The notes under the pieces: generated by a model
What the model was told of the DNA's origin: nothing
The model's input: the letters and a program-made list of their open reading frames with translations, nothing else
The model's database searches: none
Origin: Rhizobium rhododendri
Lineage (GTDB): Bacteria > Pseudomonadota > Alphaproteobacteria > Rhizobiales > Rhizobiaceae
NCBI RefSeq assembly: GCF_007000325.2
Contig: NZ_CP117267.1
Location: 1,054,001-1,118,000 of the forward strand
Reading direction: 5' to 3'
Length of the DNA: 64,000 nucleotides
Shown here: positions 1 through 9,563 of the stretch, piece by piece
Layout: every line of letters starts with the position of its first letter
Position numbering within the stretch: the stretch's first letter is position 1
Position numbers and translations under genes: made by a program

Positions 1-119
1 TCCCCAATGCTCGGGCCACATTCAACATGGAAAGCGAACATGGACGCGCGGGATTCGAACAGCGCCATGTTTGTCGAGGGTTTTTGAAGAAGACCTAAGC
101 GTCGCATTACTTTAATGGC

Positions 120-143
120 CGGTCGCAGCGATGCGACCGTTTT
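120..143 (+). terminator. Intrinsic terminator hairpin
   Basis: An 8-bp perfect stem (CGGTCGCA / TGCGACCG) closes a GCGA tetraloop and is followed by TTTT on the plus strand. It would end a plus-strand gene lying left of the window. The minus-strand side has no T-run, so it is a poor terminator for the neighbouring minus-strand gene. Confidence 0.65.
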
Positions 144-171
144 CACCTCGCTTCAGCGAGTATCCCAGCGG

Positions 172-876
172 TCAGGGCTGGCGCACCAGTTTCAGCGGCT
201 TGCCGCCATCCTCAAGCGATTTGTCGAAGCTGCCGTCCGCCTTCATGTCGAAGGAGATCGACGTACCATCGTCGCTCATCAGCACCAGGCCGAAACCCTC
301 CAGCGCCCAGAGCGTCAGCTTCATATCCTTGAACTCTGCAGCGCAGTCACCGTTCGGTGACACCTTGGTCGTGCCGTCGCCGTCCTTGTCGCCCGTCAGC
401 TTGAGCGCGCAGATAGGCTGAGTTCCCTCCGGTTTCTGGATAGCCCAGTTGCCGGCAATGCTTTCGATTGTTGGGACATGGTCGATGGTGCCCAGCGCGG
501 GCAGTAGCCACATCGGTTCGCCGTCCTCGGTTTCCCAGGGCGATCCCTCGTCCTGGATGAAATTGACCAGCGTCTTGTGGGCGGCATCGACGATTGAGAG
601 TGTTCCGTCCTCGGAAAGCGTCCATGCCGTCGCCTTGGAAAGTGCGGGAACCGGCGTTGCGCAGGCTTCCGCGCCGGTAATCGCATAGCCGCCGGCAGCT
701 GGTGTGGTGGCAAATGTCAGCAGGCAGCCCTTGCTGCCGTTCTGCGGCGCCGCCAGCCAGCTGCCGGCCTGCGCCTTCAACTGGTCGGCATCGGCAGCCT
801 CGACTGCGCTGGCAAGTGTCAGCAGTGAAGCGGCACAGACCGCCAGGGCAAGGATAGGGCGCACGGCATTCTCCAT
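172..876 (-). CDS. Secreted Inh/AprI-family protease inhibitor-like protein, two Inh domains
   Basis: The 234-residue product starts with a typical Sec signal peptide (residues 1-27, hydrophobic core ending ...SAVEA), so it is predicted to act in the periplasm. Two repeats of the Inh fold follow, at about 34-137 and 138-232. Each has the pattern AGxW(L/A), a pair of cysteines about 20-25 residues apart, and a W-x-L-x-x-x-G-x-L-x-(I/F/M) stretch. Inh proteins are small beta-barrels that block serralysin-type metalloproteases; rhizobial and Brucella homologues are often outer-membrane or periplasmic inhibitors. No lipobox cysteine is visible. The gene lies 26 bp downstream of rlmB on the same strand and is probably co-transcribed. 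Inhibitory activity is inferred from the family only. Confidence 0.75.
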   Translation of the reverse strand: MENAVRPILALAVCAASLLTLASAVEAADADQLKAQAGSWLAAPQNGSKGCLLTFATTPAAGGYAITGAEACATPVPALSKATAWTLSEDGTLSIVDAAHKTLVNFIQDEGSPWETEDGEPMWLLPALGTIDHVPTIESIAGNWAIQKPEGTQPICALKLTGDKDGDGTTKVSPNGDCAAEFKDMKLTLWALEGFGLVLMSDDGTSISFDMKADGSFDKSLEDGGKPLKLVRQP

Positions 877-902
877 CGGCTGCAGACCGTCGGGCCTGCC
901 GA

Positions 903-1811
903 TCAGGGTTTCAGGTAGGACCGCGCCGCATAGAGCGCGATGGCGGCGGCATTGGAGACGTTGAGCGACTTGATGGCGCCCGGCATGTCGAGGCGTGCGA
1001 GCACATTGACTGTCTCGCGCGTCTTCTGACGCAGGCCCTTGCCTTCGGCGCCGAGCACCAGCGCAACCTTGTCGCCGGAGAACGTGCCCTCGAGCGGTGC
1101 CGGCCCGTCCGAATCAAGGCCTATCGTCGTGAAGCCGAGTTTGTTCAGTTCGCCAAGCGTGTCGGAAAGGTTCGTCACCTGGATATAGGGAATAAGCTCG
1201 AGCGCACCGGATGCGGATTTGGCAAGGACGCCCGATTCGGTCGGGCTGTGGCGGATTGTGGTGATGACGGCACCGGCGGCGAAGGCAACGGCGGAGCGCA
1301 TGACGGCGCCGACATTGTGCGGATCGGTGACCTGATCCAGCACCAGCAGCAGCGGACTGTCTGTCAGCGCCGAGAGCTTGCGCACAGGCAGCGGCCGGGT
1401 TTCCAGCATGACGCCCTGATGGATGGCATCCGGGCCAAGGATCTTGTCGAGGTCCTGCGGCGTGATCATCTCGACGGGGTAGGGCAACTGGTCGACAGGG
1501 CCGATATCGAGGCGCACCAGCGCGTTCTGGGTAACCGAAAGCTTCAGCAACTTGCGTTCGGGATTGTCGAGTGCAGCGCGCACGGTGTGCAGCCCGTAGA
1601 GCTGGACGAGATCGGGGGCGATCGGCGCAGGCTTCCAGTCGCCGCCGCCGGCGCGTTTGCGCTTCTGCGGCTGGGGCGTTGGAATTTCACCGCGTTCACG
1701 CTTGGCATCGCGATGGGCGCGGCGCAGCGTGGCGTAATGGGTATCCTTTTGCGAATGATCGCCGGACGTGGTTTCTGGGCCGGTAGGGCCGGGGGCTTTA
1801 TCTTTGCTCAT
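903..1811 (-). CDS. rlmB: 23S rRNA (guanosine-2'-O)-methyltransferase RlmB
   Basis: This is a SpoU/TrmH-type SPOUT methyltransferase of 302 residues. A lysine/arginine-rich tail of about 70 residues precedes the RNA-binding L30e-like substrate domain (about 70-145, starting LYGLHTVRAAL). The catalytic SPOUT domain (about 150-300) carries motif 1 (DPHNVGAVMRSA), motif 2 (LVLGAEGKGL) and motif 3 (SLNVSNAAAIALY), which form the trefoil-knot SAM site. The family 2'-O-methylates G2251 in the peptidyl-transferase P-loop of 23S rRNA. The long basic N-terminal extension is common in alphaproteobacterial members. It is transcribed divergently from the tRNA-Tyr/Gly/tuf unit. Confidence 0.9.
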   Translation of the reverse strand: MSKDKAPGPTGPETTSGDHSQKDTHYATLRRAHRDAKRERGEIPTPQPQKRKRAGGGDWKPAPIAPDLVQLYGLHTVRAALDNPERKLLKLSVTQNALVRLDIGPVDQLPYPVEMITPQDLDKILGPDAIHQGVMLETRPLPVRKLSALTDSPLLLVLDQVTDPHNVGAVMRSAVAFAAGAVITTIRHSPTESGVLAKSASGALELIPYIQVTNLSDTLGELNKLGFTTIGLDSDGPAPLEGTFSGDKVALVLGAEGKGLRQKTRETVNVLARLDMPGAIKSLNVSNAAAIALYAARSYLKP

Positions 1812-1927
1812 GCGGCTTTATACCCAGCGCTGCGATAAGCGCATAGTCCTTCTTTCATGTCTTGCTTTGATCGCGGGCCTTTCCGTTGGAGAGGAAATAA
1901 TTTCGTCATTTTTGCACATTCCTCGTG

Positions 1928-1956
1928 TTGACAGACCGGAGCCGGGCGGTCATATA
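1928..1956 (+). promoter_or_regulatory. Sigma-70-type promoter for tRNA-Tyr/tRNA-Gly/tuf
   Basis: A perfect -35 box TTGACA (1928-1933) is separated by 17 bp from CATATA (1951-1956). It points at tRNA-Tyr about 65 bp downstream and probably drives the two tRNAs together with the first tuf gene, a known arrangement in proteobacteria. Inferred from sequence only. Confidence 0.7.
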
Positions 1957-2022
1957 CGCGGCGCAGTCACGGCGGCAACGTCGGGTCTGACAGACTTGGT
2001 AGCCAAGGTCCGGATGGAATCT

Positions 2023-2107
2023 GGAGGGATGCCCGAGTGGTTAAAGGGGACGGACTGTAAATCCGTTGGCTCAGCCTACGTTGGTTCAAATCCAACTCCC
2101 TCCACCA
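2023..2107 (+). tRNA. tRNA-Tyr (anticodon GTA)
   Basis: The 85-nt gene has a 7-bp acceptor stem (GGAGGGA / TCCCTCC), a long variable arm of class II type, anticodon GTA in the context gactGTAaatc, a T-loop GTTCAAAT and an encoded 3' CCA. It is followed 23 bp later by tRNA-Gly and then by tuf, so it is likely processed from a common precursor. Confidence 0.97.
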
Positions 2108-2130
2108 TTCCGTCATTGGATCTTGCACCC

Positions 2131-2204
2131 GCGGGTATAGCTCAGTGGTAGAGCAGCAGCCTTCCAAGCTGAATATGCGGGTTCGATTCCCGCTACCCGC
2201 TCCA
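2131..2204 (+). tRNA. tRNA-Gly (anticodon TCC)
   Basis: The 74-nt gene has acceptor stem GCGGGTA / TACCCGC, anticodon TCC (ctTCCaa), T-loop GTTCGATT and an encoded CCA. It lies between tRNA-Tyr and tuf. The 253-bp spacer to tuf (2205-2457) contains no gene that I can see. Confidence 0.97.
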
Positions 2205-2457
2205 GGGTCTTGGAAATCCAAATCACAATTCCCATCTAACGAGTTGAACCGACAGGCGCTTATCGCTCTGTCCGGAACATCCGCTGCATTCCGTCAAACG
2301 GACTTCTGTCTAGCTGGCGGCGCGCGACAATCGCCGGTCGCGGGCGAAAATCCGGCTGTGCAATTAAGTCTTGCGCTCCCGCATCGAAAGCCTTAAACGG
2401 CGGCACTAAACCGGTTCGCCGGGGTCACCAATCCTACGTTCATCAGGAAGCATTCAA

Positions 2458-3633
<1,176 letters not shown>

Positions 3634-3658
3634 TAACGGACGATCTCTTGAATTGAAC

Positions 3659-3688
3659 AAGGCCTCGCTGGCGACAGCGGGGCCTTTT
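3659..3688 (+). terminator. Intrinsic terminator after tuf copy 1
   Basis: AAGGCC...GGCCTT forms a stem continued by CGCTG / CAGCG around a GCGA loop, and TTTTC follows. It ends the tRNA-tRNA-tuf transcript. The second tuf copy has a different 3' flank, so the terminator is not part of the converted tract. Confidence 0.8.
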
Positions 3689-3732
3689 CACGTCTGGAGT
3701 TTGCTGGACGTTCATGAGAAAGCCAGAGACGG

Positions 3733-4320
3733 TTACTGGCAGTCGATCCGGGTGACGATGCCGCCGTCCAGCGCGAATATCGCGTCCTGGGGCACATCCA
3801 GGCCCAGCGCATCCGCCTGCTCCAGGTCAGCGTAGATTCCCCGGATGACGCGTCCGGCGACGCCGTGCGAGACGATGATCTTGTTCGCGGCCGGGTGGCG
3901 CTTGACTTCCGCAAGCGCCTCCAGCAGGCGCTCCGCAAAGCCCGCGAAGCCCTCTCCGTCGGGCGAGTGGAAGAACCATTCGAAACGGCTGAGCCCGTCG
4001 AGGGCACCTGGCCATTCCATCTCGATTTCGTATGTTGTCAGTCCGTCCCAGCAGCCCATGCCGATTTCCATCAGACGCGGATCGAATACGATCTCGTCAC
4101 CAAAGCCGGCGGCGCCTGCGATGATGGCGGCCGTGTCTGCGGCGCGCCCGAGCGGGCTTGAGAAGATGGCCGTGCTGTCGGGATCGATAAGACCCCGAAG
4201 CGTCGCGCCGACACGCTCGGCCTGCTGTCTGCCGAGCGTGGTGAGGCCGGAATCGACCTGGCCCTGCCAGCGGCCTGCAGCATTGAATTCGGTCTGGCCG
4301 TGTCTTACGAGATAAATCAT
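3733..4320 (-). CDS. Histidine phosphatase family protein
   Basis: The 195-residue protein belongs to the histidine phosphatase (phosphoglycerate mutase-like) superfamily. The catalytic RHG is near the N-terminus (LVRHGQTEFN), so His8 is the expected phospho-acceptor. The second histidine is in VSHGVAGRVIRG, about residues 157-168, and an acidic residue sits in the middle region (LMEIGMGCWDG). The family includes phosphoglycerate mutases, SixA, CobC and broad-specificity phosphatases, and the substrate cannot be read from sequence. It has no signal peptide and is likely cytosolic. It is a single-gene unit transcribed toward tuf. Confidence 0.85.
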   Translation of the reverse strand: MIYLVRHGQTEFNAAGRWQGQVDSGLTTLGRQQAERVGATLRGLIDPDSTAIFSSPLGRAADTAAIIAGAAGFGDEIVFDPRLMEIGMGCWDGLTTYEIEMEWPGALDGLSRFEWFFHSPDGEGFAGFAERLLEALAEVKRHPAANKIIVSHGVAGRVIRGIYADLEQADALGLDVPQDAIFALDGGIVTRIDCQ

Positions 4321-4714
4321 TAGAGGTTATTGGCGAGGTAGTCCGGCATCTGTCAAGGGCGGCAATGGAGCGAAGGCGCGAAGCTCACGATACGCTCAAC
4401 AACGCGAATGCGAATCGCATGCGCCGCCGACTTGTCCTGCCACGAAGCAGGCGGCTCAATCCTGGTCGCACCTCCTCTCCGTATGCGGCTGCCATCGCTT
4501 GCATCTCGTACCGCGCGTCTGAAAATATCCGGCAAGTTTCTCGCTTCCACAGGAGGCGTAGCTGGCGTCGCTCCTTGACGTCCCACAGCAAGGCGTCGTG
4601 GTGGCGGAAAAATCCAAAATCGGACTTGCCAATTTATGCCGCGCGCCGTAAAGGGAGCGCCATGCTTCCGAAGGGCATCCGGCGATATGCCGGCAGTGCC
4701 CGGAAAAAGCGTTT
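4321..4714. other. Intergenic region upstream of tRNA-Trp
   Basis: No convincing gene is seen in these 394 bp; the short open frames lack any protein-like pattern. The region should hold the start site of the minus-strand phosphatase at its left end and the tRNA-Trp promoter at its right end. Confidence 0.5.
4626..4654 (+). promoter_or_regulatory. Possible promoter for tRNA-Trp
   Basis: TTGCCA (4626-4631), a 17-bp spacer and TAAAGG (4649-4654) lie about 60 bp before tRNA-Trp. The -10 is weak, so this is tentative. Confidence 0.3.
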
Positions 4715-4792
<78 letters not shown>

Positions 4793-4992
4793 GTTTTTGT
4801 TAGAGTTTTATAGTAGATGGCCTCAGTCAGATATCCCAATCTATCGTCGGGGTAAGGCTCGGGTAAGAAGCGGTGGGATTAGGCTTCGGAAGTTTGATGG
4901 CCACGTATTTCGTATAGACGTTTCCAATGCGGCAAAACTTCACGCTGCCTAGTGCCAGTACCCATTCGCAAGAGCCTCTTTTCCGGTTGTTG

Positions 4993-5262
4993 CTACTGGC
5001 CTTGCTGGTGAAATGTAAGTCCTGTCGTGTTGCCTTTGTCATCGCGTAGCAAACCCACTCCGCGCTCCTGAAGCGCCTTCGTAATTTTCCCGAAGCTCTC
5101 GTGCGTGACACTACCATCCTTTTCGAGCTTATAAATCGTCCGGGCGGCCACTCCGGCGGCCACAGCGAGCTCATTGTGTGTCAAGCCCGTATAGGCGCGG
5201 GCAGCACGCGCGATTTTCGGATGAAGAAGCCGACCCGATTTGATCTCGACCGGCGCCTTCAA
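4993..5262 (-). CDS. Small XRE-family HTH protein
   Basis: The 89-residue protein contains one Cro/CI-type helix-turn-helix (about 14-70): RAARAYTGLTHNELAVAAGV, then ARTIYKLEKDG, the turn and recognition-helix pattern. A short tail (ERGVGLLRDDKGNTTGLTF) resembles the tail motif of the two HTH units in the upstream gene. The start overlaps the upstream stop by 4 nt (ATGA), so the two are translationally coupled. Just beyond its stop, another frame reads a plausible protein tail down to about 4827, so a frameshift that shortened the gene cannot be excluded. It is the first gene inside the island and a likely regulator; target unknown. Confidence 0.75.
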   Translation of the reverse strand: MKAPVEIKSGRLLHPKIARAARAYTGLTHNELAVAAGVAARTIYKLEKDGSVTHESFGKITKALQERGVGLLRDDKGNTTGLTFHQQGQ

Positions 5263-5828
5263 CCTGTCACCTCTGAAGGTTCAAGAATGAGCTCGAAAGC
5301 TTGCCAACGTACGCCTACACCGTAGTAGCCGTCTTGTTCGACCTTGCCCCAACCCAGAAAATCAATCTGCCTGCTATTGTAGTAGGACCGGAGCGTATCA
5401 TGCGTCTCGCTCCATCCTCTCCCGCCCTCGACAGCGGCGATGGTATTCCTCGGCACGTTCACCGCGTCTGAGATGGCTGTCCGAGGTAGGCCAAGTAGGC
5501 TTCTTGCTGCCAGTAGCGATATGCCGTTGCTGGTTTTGCGGATCGCTTCGGAATTTTCAGGAAGGGAAGGGAATGCGTCGGGAATTCTCCAGCGTGCACC
5601 CGGACGGAAGATAGGTCCCCCGAAGGTGGTCTCGCCCAGAAACTCAATACCCCGATCAGCATAAAAGTTCACCAAGGTCACATTCAGTTCGAACCGCTCG
5701 CTGCACGGGTCTTCGGCCTGCACTATCGACTTTTGCGACATGCCCGCGAGTTCCGCAGCGGTGCGCTGAGAGTACCCTAAAAGGGCTCTCGCGACCCTCA
5801 GTGCTCCAGGTGTTGTTGGCGTCCTCAT
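5259..5828 (-). CDS. Double XRE-type HTH regulator
   Basis: Two HTH units lie in tandem in about 189 residues: unit 1 from ALRVARALLGYSQRTAAELA and unit 2 from LLAARSLLGLPRTAISDAVN. Each is followed by a similar short motif (FYADRGIEFLGE / YYNSRQIDFLGWG ... GVGVRW). I chose the ATG at 5828 (MRTPTTPGALRV); the frame stays open upstream to 5987, but that extension looks like non-coding sequence. It is coupled by ATGA overlap to the small HTH gene. Together the pair carries three copies of the same HTH-plus-tail unit, suggesting internal duplication. It probably regulates itself or the divergent FtsH-like operon; no DNA target can be read. Confidence 0.75.
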   Translation of the reverse strand: MRTPTTPGALRVARALLGYSQRTAAELAGMSQKSIVQAEDPCSERFELNVTLVNFYADRGIEFLGETTFGGPIFRPGARWRIPDAFPSLPENSEAIRKTSNGISLLAARSLLGLPRTAISDAVNVPRNTIAAVEGGRGWSETHDTLRSYYNSRQIDFLGWGKVEQDGYYGVGVRWQAFELILEPSEVTG

Positions 5829-6140
5829 ACCGATGAGAAACCGGCTCGAAGAAAAAAAGTCAACGGATGCTTTTGATGTCTTGAAATGACTCAAAAACAA
5901 TGAAATACATGCAAATAAGCCTATTAAAGTAATCATATGCACGGCTCGACGGTTGCGATCCGAATCACTTCTGTCCGCAACTTTCAAAAGCCCGGTCCGA
6001 ACAAAGCCGTAGGGCCGCTGTGGAAGAGATTAACGAGTTGGATGGCCCCAAACCTCAGCGAGTTGAGGAACGGCCTCCAGCGGCATTGTGTGGCCTCCGG
6101 AAGTGCCTCCATGACCAGACCTTAGGGAAGATATCCAGCC
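5829..6140. promoter_or_regulatory. Divergent control region between XRE genes and FtsH-like operon
   Basis: This 312-bp stretch separates divergent units. It contains an AT-rich core around 5850-5940, unusual for this genome, where promoters for both directions are expected. I see no clear consensus pair or palindrome. Confidence 0.4.
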
Positions 6141-8087
6141 ATGACGCGATCTAACCAAAGCCGCAAACTGACAGTGTTTCCGACGTCTTTGGCTTACTGC
6201 TACGCGTCGTCGCTGATGCGCCCGTTTCTTCGGCATAAGCCAACTATCTTAGCGATCCTTGTTGTAGCCGTAGATGACATGGCAGGTCATTTCGAAAGCG
6301 CCTTGGAGATCATATTCGAAGGCAAACCATTGTATGGAGTCCGCCGCGCGGCTGACGGAGCATCCATCAGGCTTATCAGCACGGGAAACTCGTCTCGCAA
6401 CCAAATCATCGGGACGGCGCAAGGCGGTGATAAGCACGCTGTACTTATTTTCACGAACGAGGCCGACGTGCCCGCGGAATACAAGGATGCTGCCGACCTC
6501 TACCACGTGGTTCGCGAGTTCAGCCCTCGTCATTTTGTTGGAGCCGTATACCGGATTTGCGGCGATGTCGTCACGGACAAGGACGCTGGCTACCTAAAGA
6601 CCATTGCCCTGGATCGCCTTATGGCAGCGTTCCGACGCGGCCGCCCTGCCTTTAGGTCGCTCCAGATTCTAAGAAGGGCGGACGCGGGTGCTGTCGAAAG
6701 AAGTACACGGGATATTGCGGCGAATGAAGACCCGATAGGGGTCGAAGACCTTATCGGGTATGGACCGGCGCGCGATTGGGGTCTTCAATTATTAAAAGAT
6801 TTCAAGCATTTCAATGACGGTAGCATTGCATGGCGCGATGTCGATCCTGGCTTGCTCCTGTCTGGGCCTACGGGTACGGGTAAGACAAGTTTCGCCAAAG
6901 CTCTCGCCCACTCTTCGGGTGTTCCGTTGATCCATGGATCGGTAGCTCAGTGGCAGTCGGAAGGCCATCTTGGCGACATGCTCCGTGCGATGCGCGCGAA
7001 GTTCCACGAGGCGGTAGAGCAAGCCCCGTCGATCCTTTTGATCGACGAGATTGATTCGCTTGGAGATCGGAACAATTTCCGGGGGGAGTACGGACACTAT
7101 AGTCGCCAGGTCGTAAACGGTGCGCTAGAACTCATGGATGGCGCGCTCGGGAGGCCGGGGGTAATCCTGATCGCAACCACGAACCATCCAGATCAGGTTG
7201 ATAGCGCTCTGTTGCGGCCAGGACGATTGGACCACCACATTCGTGTCGCGCTTCCAGACGAACAAGCACGTATCGCGATACTCGAGCAGCGCTTGGAGAT
7301 CGACATCAACGAAGACGTCGCCCACAGCGTCGCCGAACTGACCGACGACTGGACCGGCGCCCAACTCGGACAGCTTTGTAGACGGGCGCGCCGCAGGGCC
7401 AGAGTGCAGGATAGACAGGTCTCGGTAGAAGATATCATTCCCGCCATGCCCGACAGCGTCGCAGTCTCAAAGGACCGCCTGCGGACTACGGCCGTGCACG
7501 AAGCGGGTCACGCAATCGTCGGATTGGCCCTCGGCATGGAAATCGAGCGTATCAAGATTGCGGACAGATACCTCGCCGATGCCGGAAGCGTTTCCCTCGG
7601 CAGCGTTCATTTCCGGCGTGACCGAGATGCCAGACGCGACCTCCAGCATTATCTCGCGGAAACATGTGTTTTGCTCGGAGGCGTTGCAGCTGAGGGCGAG
7701 CTGTTCGATGGCCATGATGACGGGGCAGGCGGGACAGAAGGTTCGGACCTCCGGGTCGCGACGCGTGTGGCTACCATGATCGAATGTTCGTTCGGCATGG
7801 GAAAGACCTTGGTCTCCGAAGCGGACACGGAGCCGGGACTAACGGCGCTCCGTTTTCGAGACAGCGAGCTTTGGGGGCGTGTTCATAACCTTCTCAACGC
7901 TCAGATGTCTAAGACCCGCGAAATCATACGCGCGAACAGGTCCGCACTCGATCATCTGACCGAGGCGTTGATCGAGCGGAAGAGGATAACAGGAGCCGAA
8001 CTGGCTGAACTCCTCAGCGAAAACAGCCACGAAGTCACGTTGCCTGCCCAAGATATCACTCCCCAGTTTCGAGGGAAAAGCCAATGA
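6141..8087 (+). CDS. Soluble FtsH-like AAA+ ATPase with M41-type metalloprotease domain
   Basis: The 648-residue protein has an N-terminal region of about 190 residues without known motifs. An AAA+ module follows: Walker A GPTGTGKT (242-249), Walker B ILLIDEID (298-305) and a second-region LLRPGRLD with arginine fingers (358-364). The C-terminal peptidase has zinc motif HEAGH (453-457) and a third-ligand candidate Asp536 in GSDLRVAT, as in FtsH. No clear membrane segment is present, unlike housekeeping FtsH, so it should act in the cytosol as an ATP-driven protease. Its stop overlaps the start of the phosphoesterase gene (ATGA), which implies a joint function. The start is uncertain; ATG at 6216 or 6279 is possible. 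Role in defence is inferred from context. Confidence 0.85.
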   Translation: MTRSNQSRKLTVFPTSLAYCYASSLMRPFLRHKPTILAILVVAVDDMAGHFESALEIIFEGKPLYGVRRAADGASIRLISTGNSSRNQIIGTAQGGDKHAVLIFTNEADVPAEYKDAADLYHVVREFSPRHFVGAVYRICGDVVTDKDAGYLKTIALDRLMAAFRRGRPAFRSLQILRRADAGAVERSTRDIAANEDPIGVEDLIGYGPARDWGLQLLKDFKHFNDGSIAWRDVDPGLLLSGPTGTGKTSFAKALAHSSGVPLIHGSVAQWQSEGHLGDMLRAMRAKFHEAVEQAPSILLIDEIDSLGDRNNFRGEYGHYSRQVVNGALELMDGALGRPGVILIATTNHPDQVDSALLRPGRLDHHIRVALPDEQARIAILEQRLEIDINEDVAHSVAELTDDWTGAQLGQLCRRARRRARVQDRQVSVEDIIPAMPDSVAVSKDRLRTTAVHEAGHAIVGLALGMEIERIKIADRYLADAGSVSLGSVHFRRDRDARRDLQHYLAETCVLLGGVAAEGELFDGHDDGAGGTEGSDLRVATRVATMIECSFGMGKTLVSEADTEPGLTALRFRDSELWGRVHNLLNAQMSKTREIIRANRSALDHLTEALIERKRITGAELAELLSENSHEVTLPAQDITPQFRGKSQ

Positions 8088-8860
8088 AATGCTGGATTCT
8101 ATCCGACCTACACCTCGAGTTCTCTGGCATCGCCGAGATCGAGATTCCAAATGCCGATGTTTGCATAGTGGCTGGCGATATCCAGAACAAAGGCATCGCC
8201 AATAGTCTTCAGTGGCTAGACGAGCGTATCGCTGCTCACATGCCGACTGTCGTCGTCGCCGGAAATCATGAATTTTATCGGGCTGAAAACGGATTCGACG
8301 TCGAGATAGCCCTGGCTCGTGGATACGAACCTAAAGGAAAACTGTGGTTTCTCGAGAATAGCCACGTCGAGATTGACAGTGTTGTTTTCGTCGGCGCGAC
8401 CCTATGGACAGACTTCGATGTCCTCGGAGAAGAGTTTTCCGGCATCGCAATGCGTTCCGCGGCGACCTACCTTAACGATTACAGGCTCATCAAAGACGAA
8501 AAGGAGCCATTCAGAAGGATTGTTCCAGGTCAAATGTATCAGAAACACGTCCTTAGCCTGATGCGTATCGAGCAAATGCTCGCCGTGCATCGTAGGCGGA
8601 AAAGGATAATCGTGACCCATCACGCGCCATCGATACAGTCTGTTGAGCATCGATACTTGGCGGACATGCTGACCCCTTCCTTTGCCAGTAATTTGGAGGA
8701 CACGATAACTCGACTCGAACCCGCGTTATGGGTTCACGGCCACGTCCACCATCATGTGGACTACATTATGGGAAATACCCGAGTTGTCGCCAATCCAAGA
8801 GGGTATCCTAAAGAGCCATGCTACGAAAACTATGATTTCGGAATGGTGGTCGAAATCTAG
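8084..8860 (+). CDS. Calcineurin-like metallophosphoesterase
   Basis: The 258-residue protein shows all motifs of the metallophosphoesterase fold in order: D-x-H (SDLHLE, 7-12), GD (VAGDI), GNHE (AGNHEF), TH (VTHHAP) and G-H-V-H (VHGHVHHHVD). These ligate a two-metal centre that hydrolyses phosphomono- or diesters, including nucleotides or nucleic acids. It is coupled to the FtsH-like gene by a 4-nt overlap. The combination of an ATP-dependent protease and a phosphoesterase suggests a two-component effector, for example one protein controlling the stability of the other. The substrate is not predictable. Confidence 0.85.
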   Translation: MKCWILSDLHLEFSGIAEIEIPNADVCIVAGDIQNKGIANSLQWLDERIAAHMPTVVVAGNHEFYRAENGFDVEIALARGYEPKGKLWFLENSHVEIDSVVFVGATLWTDFDVLGEEFSGIAMRSAATYLNDYRLIKDEKEPFRRIVPGQMYQKHVLSLMRIEQMLAVHRRRKRIIVTHHAPSIQSVEHRYLADMLTPSFASNLEDTITRLEPALWVHGHVHHHVDYIMGNTRVVANPRGYPKEPCYENYDFGMVVEI

Positions 8861-9070
8861 CCGCAATGCTTGCGACATGAAGGGGGTCCGCATCTCGGCG
8901 AAGTGTTAATCGGATTCTTGCCCCCCTAAGGCCTCTTACCGATTTCTTAGCTTATTCTAACCTTGCGCTGCAAACACGTTCACTCTAGGGGCGACGCCAT
9001 GTCGCCGCAAAGTAGGAACGCGCAGGCCGACTAAGTGAGGAGGAGGTATACGACGCCTGCAACTTGCTCA

Positions 9071-9349
9071 TCAGGTCGCCCAGCGGTCGGCGTCACGCGC
9101 CCGATCGTCCACGGCGAACCTCATGGCCGCCTGGCGGTCGCACTCGTGCTTCTCCATATAGTACCTGATCAAAGACTGGCGGCGGTCCTCGGTCATGACG
9201 GAGAAAACGGCGCGGAACCTTCGCTCGATATCGGGCGTCTGACGGGTGGGCCTAAGCCTCGATTTCCAGGTGTGGACAATGTTGGCTAAGAGCCAGAAGC
9301 CAATGACACCGATGCCCGCACCCACGCCTGCTGCCGTCAGGTAGTTCAT
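9071..9349 (-). CDS. Small membrane-anchored protein of unknown function
   Basis: The 92-residue product has one N-terminal transmembrane helix (about residues 5-24, AAGVGAGIGVIGFWLLANIV) and a basic, helical cytosolic tail. The start is the ATG at 9349, preceded by GGGGGC; an in-frame ATG 18 bp upstream is also possible. It stands alone between the phosphoesterase and the winged-helix gene on the opposite strand. I do not recognise the family. Confidence 0.5.
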   Translation of the reverse strand: MNYLTAAGVGAGIGVIGFWLLANIVHTWKSRLRPTRQTPDIERRFRAVFSVMTEDRRQSLIRYYMEKHECDRQAAMRFAVDDRARDADRWAT

Positions 9350-9563
9350 AGCGCCCCCATAATACATCCCACGCGAGTATGTAAGGGTATGAGGCTTTCG
9401 ATCAAATGCCTTGCCGGTTCATTCTTTCCGCAGGGTTAATCGTGAGGAAAAACGGAACAGCCGCGATGAGTTGGCGGCTTCCCGGATGCGTCTTAAGGTT
9501 TCGGAGGCGTCGGTGTTTGACCTTTCTCTTCATCGGCGACTATTGTCGTTCTTGGAGGGCGGG

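Noticed and set aside
5828..5987. N-terminal extension of the double XRE regulator with a hydrophobic segment
   Set aside because: The stretch is AT-rich, lies in the divergent promoter region and is unlike the HTH protein that begins at 5828.
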